This document shows, piece by piece, positions 48,407 through 59,200 of a stretch of DNA of 64,000 bases. The stretch is from Gracilaria caudata (taxonomy: Eukaryota > Rhodophyta > Florideophyceae > Gracilariales > Gracilariaceae). The position numbers and the translations under genes were made by a program. The notes below the pieces were generated by a model, which saw only the letters and a list, made by a program, of their open reading frames with translations, was not told the DNA's origin and did no database searches. Each line of letters begins with the position of its first letter. Within the stretch, counting starts at the first letter, position 1. Location of the stretch: the NCBI GenBank assembly GCA_030374735.1, contig JASCIV010000004.1, positions 1-64,000 on the forward strand. The letters are read 5' to 3'.

Positions 48407-50674
48407 ATGTCCACACAAACACAGAAGCGGTTTCGAAAGCGTGGCGGTGCCAACAAGAAGAAGAAAAGCAAAGAATCGTCCGAGGGCACAGATACGCGCT
48501 CTCTGAAATCCGTACACGACCGTCATCCAAGTACCACCCCATCCAGCTACTTTTCAGGCTTCTCTGCAGTTCAAGAATACAAGTTAGACAATGAGCTGGA
48601 AAGCTATCTCTGGAAGTTAAAGGATGAACTCGAATCTCTTGATCCTGGGGCTGTGATGGCGACAAATTGGCAACCTCACCAATGTGAAGAGGTACCGTCA
48701 TCAGTTTTGCTTGCACAGAACGCACTCAGAGAACTATCTTCTCGCGTTAGTGAAGTGGTGCGTGATAACTATGCAGCTCGAACGTTAGAAGCTTTGCTTC
48801 GATGCGCAAAAGATTCAGAAGTGCTCACAACTTTTCTTCAGGCGATTCTTGACTGCGGACCATCTAGAGTTGCCGACATGGCTCTGCACAGATGCGCAAG
48901 CCATGTCGTTCAAACGAATATTCACGCCTTACGCCAGGTATTAGAAGGAAAGAATAATTCAGTAATAGGGAGTCTTGGGAAAACCATATCATCATGGAGA
49001 GATGAGGAGCTTTTAGATGTTCTTCGTAGTCCGTCTGGAAGTCATGTATTTCGTACTATTTTGTCCACCCTTGCAGGGCTACCAGATGATGAGCCACGAG
49101 AAGCAAGGCTGGATGACTCAAGTCCGGGAAAGATCGAGAGCTATATAGAAACGTATGGAAAAGAGGTTCCCGAAGAATGGCTTCAAATTGTACAGTCTCT
49201 TGGCATGAGGCTTCTGGAATCTGCTGCTCTGTCAGTTAGCTCTATGCTTTGGGAACCAGCTTCTTGCGCGGCTCTACAGGCACTCCTGTCTGCCCTCGCA
49301 GTTAACGACAAGTCTGTCGTGAAGCGAATTGGACAAAGAGCTATTGAATCGGACTTTGATCGTCTCATCTATGACAGTTGCGGCAGTAGATTCCTAGAGA
49401 GGATAATTCTCATTCTCGGTTACGATGTTGTCAAGGGTCAAGCGCAGGGTAGACTCGCTGAATTCGCCAGTCATCCGAAGGCAAACTTTTGTTTGCAGAG
49501 AATGTTGCTAGGAATGCATGGGCGTGGCCAAGTCATGTCAGCCTGGGACGAGTTAGAACCGACCGTCCCTAAATTAATTGGACGTGGGAAAGCACGCGAG
49601 GGGGTCGTCCTTGCCCTCCTGCGCATCACCGAAGCAGAAGGAGATGACAATTGCCGTAGAAGGGCCACTCGAGCTGTAATCAGAGCCATAGGCGCTACTG
49701 GGAAAAAGACATCTCAGTTGGTCGGAATTGTGGCATTCGGATCTCAAGAAATATGGGAGAAGTGGAGAAATTCAGCAAGGGATTGTCAGAAAGGAGAGTT
49801 GGGTCTGCATGGGAAAGAAACTGACGAGCTTCGAATTCCGTATCGTTTCCCGTCCCCTCATCTGCTAGGAACCCTTATGGCTCGATGCTTAATGCGATTC
49901 TCCGGTGGCCCAGGTCAATCAGCACGTGATTCAATGGCGACCCTTAGTTCAACAGAGCTAATAATTCTAACTGGAAATCCAGTTGGAAGTCGACTAGTTG
50001 AACAATGGATAGGAGATACAGATCCCGAGAGAGGTTCTAAGAACGCTGGTAGGTTGTTAAAGGCTGCCAAAGAAGGTAGTGATACAGGAATCCTTGCTCT
50101 CGCAAGAAATCCGTATGGCGCGATGGTACTAATTAAGTGTATACAGCACTTAACGGTAGACGAGAGGAAGAAGATAATGGACAAACTTGCCTCCTCCATA
50201 GAAGCTTTGAAAAATCATGACTTTGGGCAAGTTGTGGTTCGGAAATGCCGAGTAGAACAATATATGCGTCGAGGAGTCCAATGGGAGCGAGAAGAGACAG
50301 GAAGGGAAACGCGTCAAAGGTTGTTTTCTGAAATTATAAATGATGATTCGGAAGAAAACGTTGTCCCAGTGAAGCAAACAAGTAAAGCAAATGGTACACA
50401 CTCTCGTAAACGGAAGCGACCTCGAGAAGAACCAGAAAGCTTATGGGCATCAGAAACAGTTGAAGTCGATGATGCACCAAGACCGGCAACTCTCGCCTCT
50501 TCTACCAAATCCCGAAGCGAGAAACACTTGACAGACGCAGCAGTTCAAAAAGGGGGAGCCCAAATAATTCATTCGCGTTTAGCACCAGTATTGAATGCCA
50601 TAGAATCAGTTGCTCGATCAAAGAAATCCAAGAGGAGAGAAGGGAAGCAAAAGATGCAGAAATTGCTTCCTTGA
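48407..50674 (+). CDS. NOP9: Nucleolar protein 9 (NOP9), Pumilio-type RNA-binding protein, 755 aa
   Basis: Binds pre-18S rRNA near the 3' cleavage site in yeast and is needed for 40S maturation. ATG 48407 (MSTQTQKRFRKRGGANKKKKSK) begins a basic, nucleolar-style N-terminus. PUF-like repeats follow across about 90-600, with recognisable repeat cores: DNYAARTLEALLRCA, MALHRCASHVVQTNI, RSPSGSHVFRTIL, YDSCGSRFLERIIL, HPKANFCLQRML, GNPVGSRLVEQWI, ARNPYGAMVLIKCIQHL and DFGQVVVRKCRVEQY. Divergent, widely spaced repeats fit NOP9 better than classical Pumilio, as does the total length. The C-terminus is Lys/Arg-rich. Shares the ~550-bp upstream region with EFG1 and tRNA-Trp. Confidence 0.88.
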   Translation: MSTQTQKRFRKRGGANKKKKSKESSEGTDTRSLKSVHDRHPSTTPSSYFSGFSAVQEYKLDNELESYLWKLKDELESLDPGAVMATNWQPHQCEEVPSSVLLAQNALRELSSRVSEVVRDNYAARTLEALLRCAKDSEVLTTFLQAILDCGPSRVADMALHRCASHVVQTNIHALRQVLEGKNNSVIGSLGKTISSWRDEELLDVLRSPSGSHVFRTILSTLAGLPDDEPREARLDDSSPGKIESYIETYGKEVPEEWLQIVQSLGMRLLESAALSVSSMLWEPASCAALQALLSALAVNDKSVVKRIGQRAIESDFDRLIYDSCGSRFLERIILILGYDVVKGQAQGRLAEFASHPKANFCLQRMLLGMHGRGQVMSAWDELEPTVPKLIGRGKAREGVVLALLRITEAEGDDNCRRRATRAVIRAIGATGKKTSQLVGIVAFGSQEIWEKWRNSARDCQKGELGLHGKETDELRIPYRFPSPHLLGTLMARCLMRFSGGPGQSARDSMATLSSTELIILTGNPVGSRLVEQWIGDTDPERGSKNAGRLLKAAKEGSDTGILALARNPYGAMVLIKCIQHLTVDERKKIMDKLASSIEALKNHDFGQVVVRKCRVEQYMRRGVQWEREETGRETRQRLFSEIINDDSEENVVPVKQTSKANGTHSRKRKRPREEPESLWASETVEVDDAPRPATLASSTKSRSEKHLTDAAVQKGGAQIIHSRLAPVLNAIESVARSKKSKRREGKQKMQKLLP

Positions 50675-51241
50675 TGCTAGAACATGGTGTCAAGCGGTTC
50701 TAATTTTGGTCGTGTTCGAAATCAACTTCCGTTTAGTGTTGGCTGGTTAACAATCTCAACAAGAAAGTTGCGTTTGTCACTTTATGCTGCCCTTGTGCTA
50801 CACAACTGGTAATCTCATACTTGGCTGAAGCTTTGGATCTTTTTGGTGCTAAACTGCATACTGCTGATTTGTCATATGAAGATAGGGTAACTGGCAATGG
50901 CTAAAGGGTGTACATTATGATTCGGTGTTTAATGGGTGTCGCGAAAAAGCATGTCACCAAGAAACGGGTTAGGGATTTAGCAATTTCAGTGTTGAAGGTT
51001 GTCACCAGTCGCACGCAATGGCCACCCAGTACTTTGAACAAAAAAATCTCAAGTGTATTATGGTGTGATGGTGCTCAGCTGTCTTGGCATGAACATAAAG
51101 CTTCCACTGGTAAGGGTCAACCCGAAATCCTTTCAATACGATGTATAGCATATTTGTGAGATAAGGACAAATGATATAGCAAGGAAGCTGACAAGAGGCT
51201 CATAAGCATGACTAGTATTGGAGAATGAATACGATCTGGAA
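50675..51241. other. Intergenic, nothing firm
   Basis: Convergent 3' region between NOP9 and the PH-kinase gene. A short + strand frame (50908-51159) has no recognisable pattern. Confidence 0.4.
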
Positions 51242-52501
51242 TTATTCATCCTCTTCCATTGGTTCCGTGTTTTCTAAGTCGGATTCAAACTGACGACTTG
51301 GGGTTGGTCGAGGGATAGTCGGATCTAATGGAGTCTGTGCACCTTGATTAGTAATCCATGGATGGTTAAGAGCCTCTTCAGCAGACAACCGTCTGTTCAC
51401 ATCAATGCAAATAAGCTTAGAAACAAAATCACGAGCATCTGGACTAATATACTGCCATATCTCTTGGGGGAAAGTATAGCGACCATCCAGAATTGCGTAC
51501 AGGACTGACTTTGTGTGTTTCCCTTCAAAGGGCTTGCGGCCGGACAGCATTTCGTAGGTAACTACACCTAGTGACCACAAATCAGCCTTCGTCCCATACG
51601 TTTCATTCGTGACGACTTCACGAGCGCAGAAGTAAGGTGTACCAACTTTTGATTCCAAAGCTCCTGTCCCTAAGAAATTACTGAGTCCAAAGTCAGAGAG
51701 TTTTGAGATGAAAGGCCACTCTTTAGAGGAGGTGAGAATATTCTCAGGCTTGACATCACGATGTACAATGCCTTTCGAGTGGAGATATGCTAGGCCATGC
51801 AAAATGTCTTTCACAATCAGCGATGCTCTATGCTCAGAGAAGTTGATACTCTTCGACTGGAGTACTTCGTAGAGAGCCCCACCCGGCATATATTCCAGAA
51901 CAAAATACAACTTCTCTGGTGTGTCGAAGAGATCATATAGCCGAACAATGTTGGTATGGTTCACGAGTTTCAAAATCGCAAGTTCTCTTTGAATAAGAGT
52001 CTGACTGCGAATCTCTCGATTATCCTTTGAAATCACTTTGACAGCAAACTTTTCTCGAGTGTGACGGTCTCTGGCCAGCAGAACCTTGCCAAAATGCCCC
52101 TCCCCTAACACCCTTGTGAAAGCGTAAAAGTCTTTTATGCTCTTCTCACTTGCATCCCTCAAAGCTGTAAACCATTCATCATATTCCTCAAGGGTTTCTG
52201 GAGCGAATTCTTCATGAAAATCCCAAGCGCGAATAGATATCTCCAAACGTTCTCTGTTCCCGGTAATATTCGCATTCTGCAAACCGATCTCCCACTCCAA
52301 CTGATTCAGGTGGGATTGGTCTTTCTTCCGATAACATCTCAACGTGGAGCCGTCAATTTCCAAGTATCGGTGTTTCTTGTGTATTGTGAAGAGGGGATTG
52401 TGGGTGAAGACGTTTCCTTTCTTCTGGAGATACCCGGTCTTCACATTGCTACCGTAACGCAAATGTGGTGGAGGGCCTTCTCCCGGAATCTCGGGATTCA
52501 T
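51242..52501 (-). CDS. PH-domain Ser/Thr protein kinase (AGC/CAMK-like), 419 aa
   Basis: Residues about 20-118 form a pleckstrin homology domain (KTGYLQKKG start, RYLEIDGSTLRCYR, and Trp110 of the final helix), which suggests phosphoinositide or membrane recruitment. The kinase domain spans about 126-383: Gly loop GEGHFGKV (133-140), Lys155 in FAVKVI, HRDVKPEN (Asp249), DFG (270-272), GTPYFCARE, and RRLSAEEALNHPW at the end. All catalytic residues are present. The normally conserved APE reads ARE (Ala293-Arg294-Glu295). The acidic tail ends EPMEEDE. Layout with an N-terminal PH domain recalls Akt, but the kinase core looks closer to the CaMK group, and there is no AGC hydrophobic motif. Confidence 0.88.
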   Translation of the reverse strand: MNPEIPGEGPPPHLRYGSNVKTGYLQKKGNVFTHNPLFTIHKKHRYLEIDGSTLRCYRKKDQSHLNQLEWEIGLQNANITGNRERLEISIRAWDFHEEFAPETLEEYDEWFTALRDASEKSIKDFYAFTRVLGEGHFGKVLLARDRHTREKFAVKVISKDNREIRSQTLIQRELAILKLVNHTNIVRLYDLFDTPEKLYFVLEYMPGGALYEVLQSKSINFSEHRASLIVKDILHGLAYLHSKGIVHRDVKPENILTSSKEWPFISKLSDFGLSNFLGTGALESKVGTPYFCAREVVTNETYGTKADLWSLGVVTYEMLSGRKPFEGKHTKSVLYAILDGRYTFPQEIWQYISPDARDFVSKLICIDVNRRLSAEEALNHPWITNQGAQTPLDPTIPRPTPSRQFESDLENTEPMEEDE

Positions 52502-53973
52502 GTTGAGTTTCTTGCGAGCGAACTCAGAGAGCTCCGCAAGGAAGCTGCAGTTAGATATCGGTGAAGTTGGTGCTGGTCAGATGACGACTGGCACTAAAAC
52601 TCTTCAACTCGTCAGCTCCGCAGCAGTTACTTCAGGCAAGGTCCGGAGCAACACAGCAAGCTTATGTCTCTTGTGACGTCACGACTATCATGTGCCTCGA
52701 GTGTCTTTCTGTCTTTAGTTCACTGTTACAGCAAGAAACGCGAGACTGGGCTCTTAAAGACATGCGCGATTGCGAGTCCTAGTTGGGGCGCAGCATGTCA
52801 CTTCTGTCAAGAATCGTTCGTTGCAGAGGAACAACGCGCATGAATGGTTTCTGTGGGCAACCATTCTGAGTGGAGTGCCAAACGCCTTACTGCTGGGCCT
52901 GTCCACATTGGATTTGCCTTGATTTCATGTTTTATACATGTTCTGTTGTGCCCCTCGGTTTCTAGCGGCAACTAAACTGCCAGCAGTAGATGGTCTTTGC
53001 GGAGCAAAGCAGGAAGGTTTCGCGCCGCGTGCACTGCAATAGGATCACCTACGACGGTAGCAGGAGTAGATACACCGAATGCCATCAGGGAGGCAGAATG
53101 CGCTCTCCCATTCGTCACTTTTTGGACCGCTCCGGTTTTTGAGAGCTAGTATGTTGACATTTGCCGTTGGAGTTCAGGCGGTCTTGGTTTTAGAACGAAC
53201 TTGAACTGCTTCTACCCATGTGTTACGCATACAACTGCAATTGAATGCAGCCACAGTTGCTATGTCTGCGATGTATAGTCATATGGAGTCCTACCTCGGC
53301 ATGGTGTGACGAGCTTTGGGAAAACGTCAACAGTTCCTACATCGCTAAGTTTCGTACATGACGTGGAGAACTGAATATGACATCAGTCATCATCGCATCG
53401 GGACCCTTGGTCGACCTTGATCGACCTCGACAGACACAAAGACAAGGCGGGGTGTAAGGTGTCCGTATATTACGGCAGATCTGGAGTACGTTCCCAAAGT
53501 CCCGCTCCAGTTTCACCACGAAAACGTAACCCGTAACGAATTTGTGCTCGCGATGACACGACGCGATTTTCTGGGTACGATTGTAACACTTCACTATCAC
53601 TACTTGATAAAACTAAATGGTAGTTGCACCCCAATCTCTCTCATTCTCCGTCACTTTGGAGCCAGACTCGAGGACAATATTCATTTCAGAAACTTTTTGA
53701 ACGAGCACTTCTCCTGATCAATAGCTAACTTCGACGTATTGAACTTTGGACTAGTTTAATTCTTTAGTAATGATAACAAGAACCTAAACCAGACTCCTAT
53801 TATTTTCGACAATCATACTATGCGTTTCCGCTCGCTGTGGTCTCCAGACAGTGTGGAAGATGATACAGTACGAACTTCTTGATTTAGCTAGCCTCACACA
53901 CTTCATGAGCAGTTAGAAGCGAAGGCGTAACCATGGATACTTCGAAACGAGGTCCATCCGCAACACCAGATGC
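52502..53973. other. 1.5-kb intergenic region
   Basis: Contains the upstream region of the PH-kinase gene. I found no gene, repeat or RNA I can support in the remainder. Confidence 0.4.
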
Positions 53974-55151
53974 TCACGGTTTTATGTTCTTCACCGCAGA
54001 CTTGGCTCCGTATGACGCTACCATGCCCGAGATACTTTTGCTAGCACTTTTGCTTGCATTGCTAAGGGCATGAGCGGCACTGCTTGCACCTTGAGAAATA
54101 TCTGATGCGATTCCTCCAAATGGATTAGAAGCGCTCTTGTCTTTTTTCTCACTGCTGGTTGACTTGGGCCGTGGAAGGGCCGTATTCATGAGGTCAGAGA
54201 GGTCTTCGTCATCATAGCTGCCTCTTTTTGCTGCAGCCAAATTAGATCGTCTTGTGCTTCGCATCTCCTCCCAATTGAGCGTTAGGCCCTTCGTGTACGG
54301 CATGAAATCCTTCATTGCCAAAGAGACTCCGCGAAGTAAATGCTGTTCGGCCAAGAAATGTGATGAAACTCGTTGCGCAAGCTCTTCCCGATAAATACGC
54401 TCGTACTTGAGTGCATCGTCGCAAAGCTTCTCAGACATTTCTTCGTATGCACGCTTAGCATCATCAACTTTTGCCTGAGTTGCGGGGGACGGGTTACCCC
54501 CGCTGGCTAATTCCGCATCTTGATCAATCATTGCGTCAGAATATAGTGTACGAACTGCCTTGTATTGCTCTTTTGTTTCCATTACCCTGGCCAACTTGTC
54601 GTCTTCATCAGGGGTATGATACGTTAATGGCTTCTTGGCCGTGTCTTCAAGATGTTCGAGGTATGAATCGAGTACTCTGCCCATTGTTTCACGGCATCTG
54701 GAGAGTACACGCTCCATATCGGCAACTAACCGTTTTTCCTCCGGATGTAACTCTCGAACGTAAGTTCCTTTCTCATCATCCCACTTACGCTCACCAAGTT
54801 CGTCTCTAAAGGCATCCAACATGGCTCTGTCCAGCTCCGTTATGGTCTTCTGCGTTTCTTTTAGCTGGGACTTGGCGCTGACTGCGAGGTTGTGAACGTG
54901 AGACTTCTTGGATTTTATATCTTCTACTCGCTTCGATATGAAATCAACCCGAGGATTTCGAGTTAGGGCTATGCAGGTCATAAGGTCAGTTTCCAAACTC
55001 TTTGAAGATCAGCCAGTAAACACGAACTACAATCAAAGGACTGTGCCAACTTACTAGTTCTTCTACCCATTCTATTGAGCACCCTTTGCTTTGCTTTTGC
55101 GTACATTCCTCCGATGACTGCCACAGGCTTTCCTTTCCGTTCTTCTTCCAT
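53974..55151 (-). CDS. BAR-domain protein (two exons), 363 aa
   Basis: Membrane-curvature protein of the BAR superfamily. Proposed exons: 55151-55055, an 86-nt intron 55054-54969 (donor GTAAGT, acceptor ATAG), and 54968-53974. The phase-1 join yields KQRVLNRMGRRTTLTRNPRV, which supplies an amphipathic N-terminal helix directly before the BAR helices, as in N-BAR proteins. Residues about 40-270 are long charged helices (VHNLAVSAKSQLKETQKTIT; KRLVADMERVLSRCRETMGR; DDALKYERIYREELAQRVSS) ending in YTKGLTLNWEEM. The last ~90 residues are Ser-rich, with an Ala/Ser tail that suggests disorder. A role in endocytic or vesicle budding is expected from the family. The join is inferred from phase and consensus, but the unspliced 5' end makes no sense as a BAR protein. 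Confidence 0.8.
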
Positions 55152-55813
55152 TCTAGAAAACTGAAAGACTCAAACAAGCTCGAAAGTGGCCTTTGTACTG
55201 TAGGATCGCGACAACCCTCTTCGTGGCACGGGCTTAGAAAACGCTTTTCACCCGGGAAAAACAGCAGTTTGGGTAATTCAACAAGAACTACGTATTCGTG
55301 ACACCAAACGGACAATGTCAGGAAGGTGAGGTAGTATGGCGCACCTGTTTAAGACTTCCGTAGTGACGTCAACGAGCGCTTTATACGGGCCTCCAAAAAG
55401 CACTACTGATAGGCTGCGAGAGCATTCGTCGTAGCTGCTCAAGCAAGACTGCATTTTTCATCGCAGTGCTGGACATCTTGCAGCAAGATTCTTGCTGTTC
55501 GCCCTGCTGGCTGGCAGTTGCTCTCGAAGCTCCTAAAATATTTTGATCCAATCAAAGCTTTTAATTTCTGATCCGAATTTGAGATCCGAATCATTGCCGA
55601 TGCAGCGAATCCACCGATCACATCGCGGAGACATCGATTGCACCGAACCACGAAGGTAGCGAAGAAAAAACCTGAGCAACACCGATTTTGTTACGTCTCT
55701 TCAATCTGTTGCCACGCGGAGGTAACATAGTAACATAGGAGGTCGGCATCTTTGCGTAGAATCACTTGATCCCATACTCACAGAGCTCGGCTTACAATAT
55801 CCGGTCAAGCGCG

Positions 55814-56252
55814 ATGTCATCAGCGGCAATTGTGGGCGGTTGTTTGGGTTTTGCTCTAGCGACTTTTTCGAATGGTGTGCGCAAGTTACCTTTGATGAGA
55901 AGTATGTGGTCTAATGCAGGCTCCAAACCTCCTCCATTTTGTTTTACCTCATTTCTGACGGCTCATACAATGACTTCGAATAATACGCGAACCTTCAGGA
56001 CCGTGGGAACACGTGGCTTACTTCGGCATTGGGATGTGGCTTGGTTCAAACGTTAAAAGGTAAGTGGCATCACCGACGAAAAATGAGTTTTGGAATCCTT
56101 CTAACACTTTTTCGCTGCGGGACTTTGTTTGAGTGCATGGCAGTGTGAAGGAAAGAAGCAAAGCTACTGTGGCCGAACACATGGCGAAGCGAGAGGCAGC
56201 AGCTGCTGCACGCAAAGCAAGAATTGCTGCCAGGAACACAAATGCGCAGTAA
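55814..56252 (+). CDS. Small membrane protein in three exons, 85 aa
   Basis: Exons 55814-55901, 55999-56059 and 56144-56252. Introns are 97 nt (GTATGT...TTCAG) and 84 nt (GTAAGT...GGCAG). The phases close perfectly: LPLMR-R-PWEHVAYFGIGMW across the first junction and SNVK-S-VKERSK across the second. The product has two hydrophobic segments (about 4-20 and 33-48) with the motif LPLMRRPWEHV between them, then a basic, Ala-rich helical tail (HMAKREAAAAARKARIAARN). This layout resembles small accessory subunits of mitochondrial inner-membrane complexes in plants, but I cannot name it. It ends 48 bp before the stop of the convergent nucleoporin gene. Confidence 0.65.
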
Positions 56253-56299
56253 ATCGTTTTCTTTAGTGTTTGAACAATTCTTGCATTCATCCTGCCACT

Positions 56300-59200
56300 T
56301 TATCGAACTACTTCCATGGCGTTTCTTCTTGTTAACTCGTGCCGAATGTACTCCGTCTCTTCTAAGTTTTGAACGCGATCACGCGAGATTCTCTCCATTA
56401 GCTGTTTATACTTCCCACATTCCTCGCGTAGGTCTGACCTAACGTCTTCAGCTTCAGGATATTCCGATGATATTCGTCCAAGAACATCGAAAGTGGCATC
56501 TATGACCGAGTACGGCAAGTAAACCGTCTCAGATTTGGAATCCTTGGCCTTCTCCAGAGCTTTAAATATAAGCTCGGCAGCATCGAAGGGTCTACCGCTG
56601 CGCAATAGGGCACGGACAACTCGAGAAATATCCCCAACGAAACCCCTCTGCTTTTCTTCCGGACCGCATTTAGGTCGAACACCCCAGGCCGCCCCATCAA
56701 TAAGCCATTGTGGACATGGAGTTAAACCGCTTGATGTCGCCAACGCGCTTTCCAATGCAATGGAGTACCACTGTCGTGAAAACCTCTTCCAGTCAGCCTT
56801 GGCCTCGATGGCAATAAGCAATTGCTGAAGATGATCGTATTCGAATAAGATCATGTCCCTTCTTGCCGCAACCGCAGCAGCAACCTGAATCGTGTCCACA
56901 AGAACATTATCGCTCGCCTCTTCGACCCAAGCCAGACCTAATTCAGTGCAAAGCAACATATTATCAAATGATGGCGTCTTTTGCAATGTTGCTGCCACCC
57001 ATCGTACGCCTTCTTTGCTCTCAGAAAGAAAAGACGCACCATTTGCTACAAGATAGTGCATACCTTGAGAATCGTCTTCCTTCTCAGGAAGATGAGATAG
57101 CATTGTGCTGAGACATCGCTTTTGCGCATGTGCGAGCAAGAGCCGTCGGGAAACCCAGGATGGATTCACTAATAGATGATTGGTGGTATTCGTTAAGCGA
57201 GAGAATTTCGACTTCATGACGTATCTATCAGATGGCAGCTGTCGTAGAATAGCAGAAGAAACGTACGAGAGCGCTGTCGACTTCATTTGTATCCAATGGA
57301 GGAGTAATCGTGCTTGCTGCTGACTCCTCGTGATCTTGGTCTTACGTCCACTGATCGCGTTCCTAATACTGTGGAGGCCCTCATCGCTTAATCGCCCAGC
57401 CCATTCTAATGCAGTTGTCGCAGCACTAGCGTCGTCACCATGAAGAATGTGCCATGAATAAACCAGTTCATAATCACTTACTACGTCGAATTCATCCATT
57501 TCTTCAATGTGTTCATCAAGAAGCATATCTGGATCAATCGCTGCTCTCATGGTCATCTCAGTTATCGGTATAGTCTCAGTAGCCCTTGCTCTTCTCTCTA
57601 GGGCATGGCCGCACATCACCTTGAGAGGACCAGGAAGCCTTTGCTCTGCCAGCCATTGCAACTTTCCATGATCTGCTGTAGCGTTTACCAACAAAGAAAC
57701 TGCATCACGGAGAGAGTCGCTCTCAAATACTTTGACAGACACAGTTTCCTCCCCAATGAATGGATCGCTCAATATGGCGGTTAGAGCAGCTTCAAGTTCT
57801 CCAGCATCTATGAATCTACTGAAAGCAGCTGCTCTCATACTTTCATGTTTCTCTCTGTTCGGAGCCTCGGGCATACCTTCAAGCGCACAAGAAGCGGCAT
57901 GTTTTGGTGCCCCAAAGCTTTCAAAGAGTCGTACACATTTCTCCATGAGCCAAAAGGCAAGTCTTCTCCACACAACTGAGGACGAAACCGACCCAGTTGG
58001 AGAAACCGAGCCATCTCGACTCAAGAAACCTTCTTGGGTATATGCACCAGCTCTCGAGCCGTTAAGCTGCGCGGATTGGAGAATTGCCGACGTCGCCAAG
58101 TCAATTAAGAACTGGGCATCTACCTTAACATCGTCTGAGAATAGATTCTGTAATTCGTAAAGTTCATCACACCACTTTTTCGCTTGTACCATGCACCCAT
58201 AGGCTTTGTCCAGCATGTCATCAGCAGGCCCAGCATCTGCAGCCTTACCGTCTGACATTGCAACATCATCATTTTCGTCAATTGTACCTTGCAGTGATTT
58301 GAGCCGGTATTGAAACAGCCACGAAAGTCCGCTGGCAAAGACGGAGGACATCCGATAAACATTGGCGCATTCATTAGCAACGAGTCCTAAAGTTGATACT
58401 TCACCTGATTCAAGAAGATTACGAAGAAGAACCCCACCTGGGGAAACTACAGCAATAGCTCGTTCCATTATCGTTGGATACTCACAAGTTTCTCCTGAAT
58501 GAACTTGAACGTCCTTTCCCTGACTTATGATGAGGTCCGTCAGTGGAATGCCAGAACCGCTCTCTGACAATCTAACTGAAAGTTTCATCATGGACACGAA
58601 TCTGGCTCGGTATTCGGGCTTCACAAAACCAGCTTTGAATCGAGCTCCCAATTCTTGGCAAAGACCATGAGACGCAAGTATTTGTGCAATTTCACCTCGG
58701 GACATCTTAAATGCATCAGGAAAAACTAAACACCGGTCTGCGACAAGCTTTCGCTCTGCTTCTGTCTGGGGACGCAACACGGATACAACGGATTGCCGAG
58801 CTATTACCACTCCAATGCCGTTCACAATAAACATATCCCTTATCTTCATGTTCTCGTGTTTTTGAACATGTTCCGCGCGATGCTTTATGCGTTTCCATGG
58901 AATATCTTCTTCTCCGGAATGCCACTCCATCAAAGTGGCGTCAACTTCTTGTCTTGTTGCAGTGTGGGGTGTTTCAAGACGGAGAGCTTTAGCAATTGCG
59001 AACGGTGTGAAACGATGTGCCATGATCAGAGATTCTTTTCCATCGGGCATAACAGAATCATAGCTCTGCCAAAGGCCAAATTCTTTGTCGAAATCGTCAA
59101 TAAGCGACCACAACTTTCCCGGAGGAAGACCAATACCAGAGTCTATCTCGTTTGCAACATTGACGACGTCTGTGATTAACCCAGATTCAGTCGCTAAGAG

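Noticed and set aside
50908..51159. 83-codon + strand frame
   Set aside because: No motif and convergent location in 3' flanks.
54986..55315. 109-codon - strand frame before the BAR gene
   Set aside because: It runs through exon 1 in the wrong frame and through the intron; splicing gives a much better BAR N-terminus.
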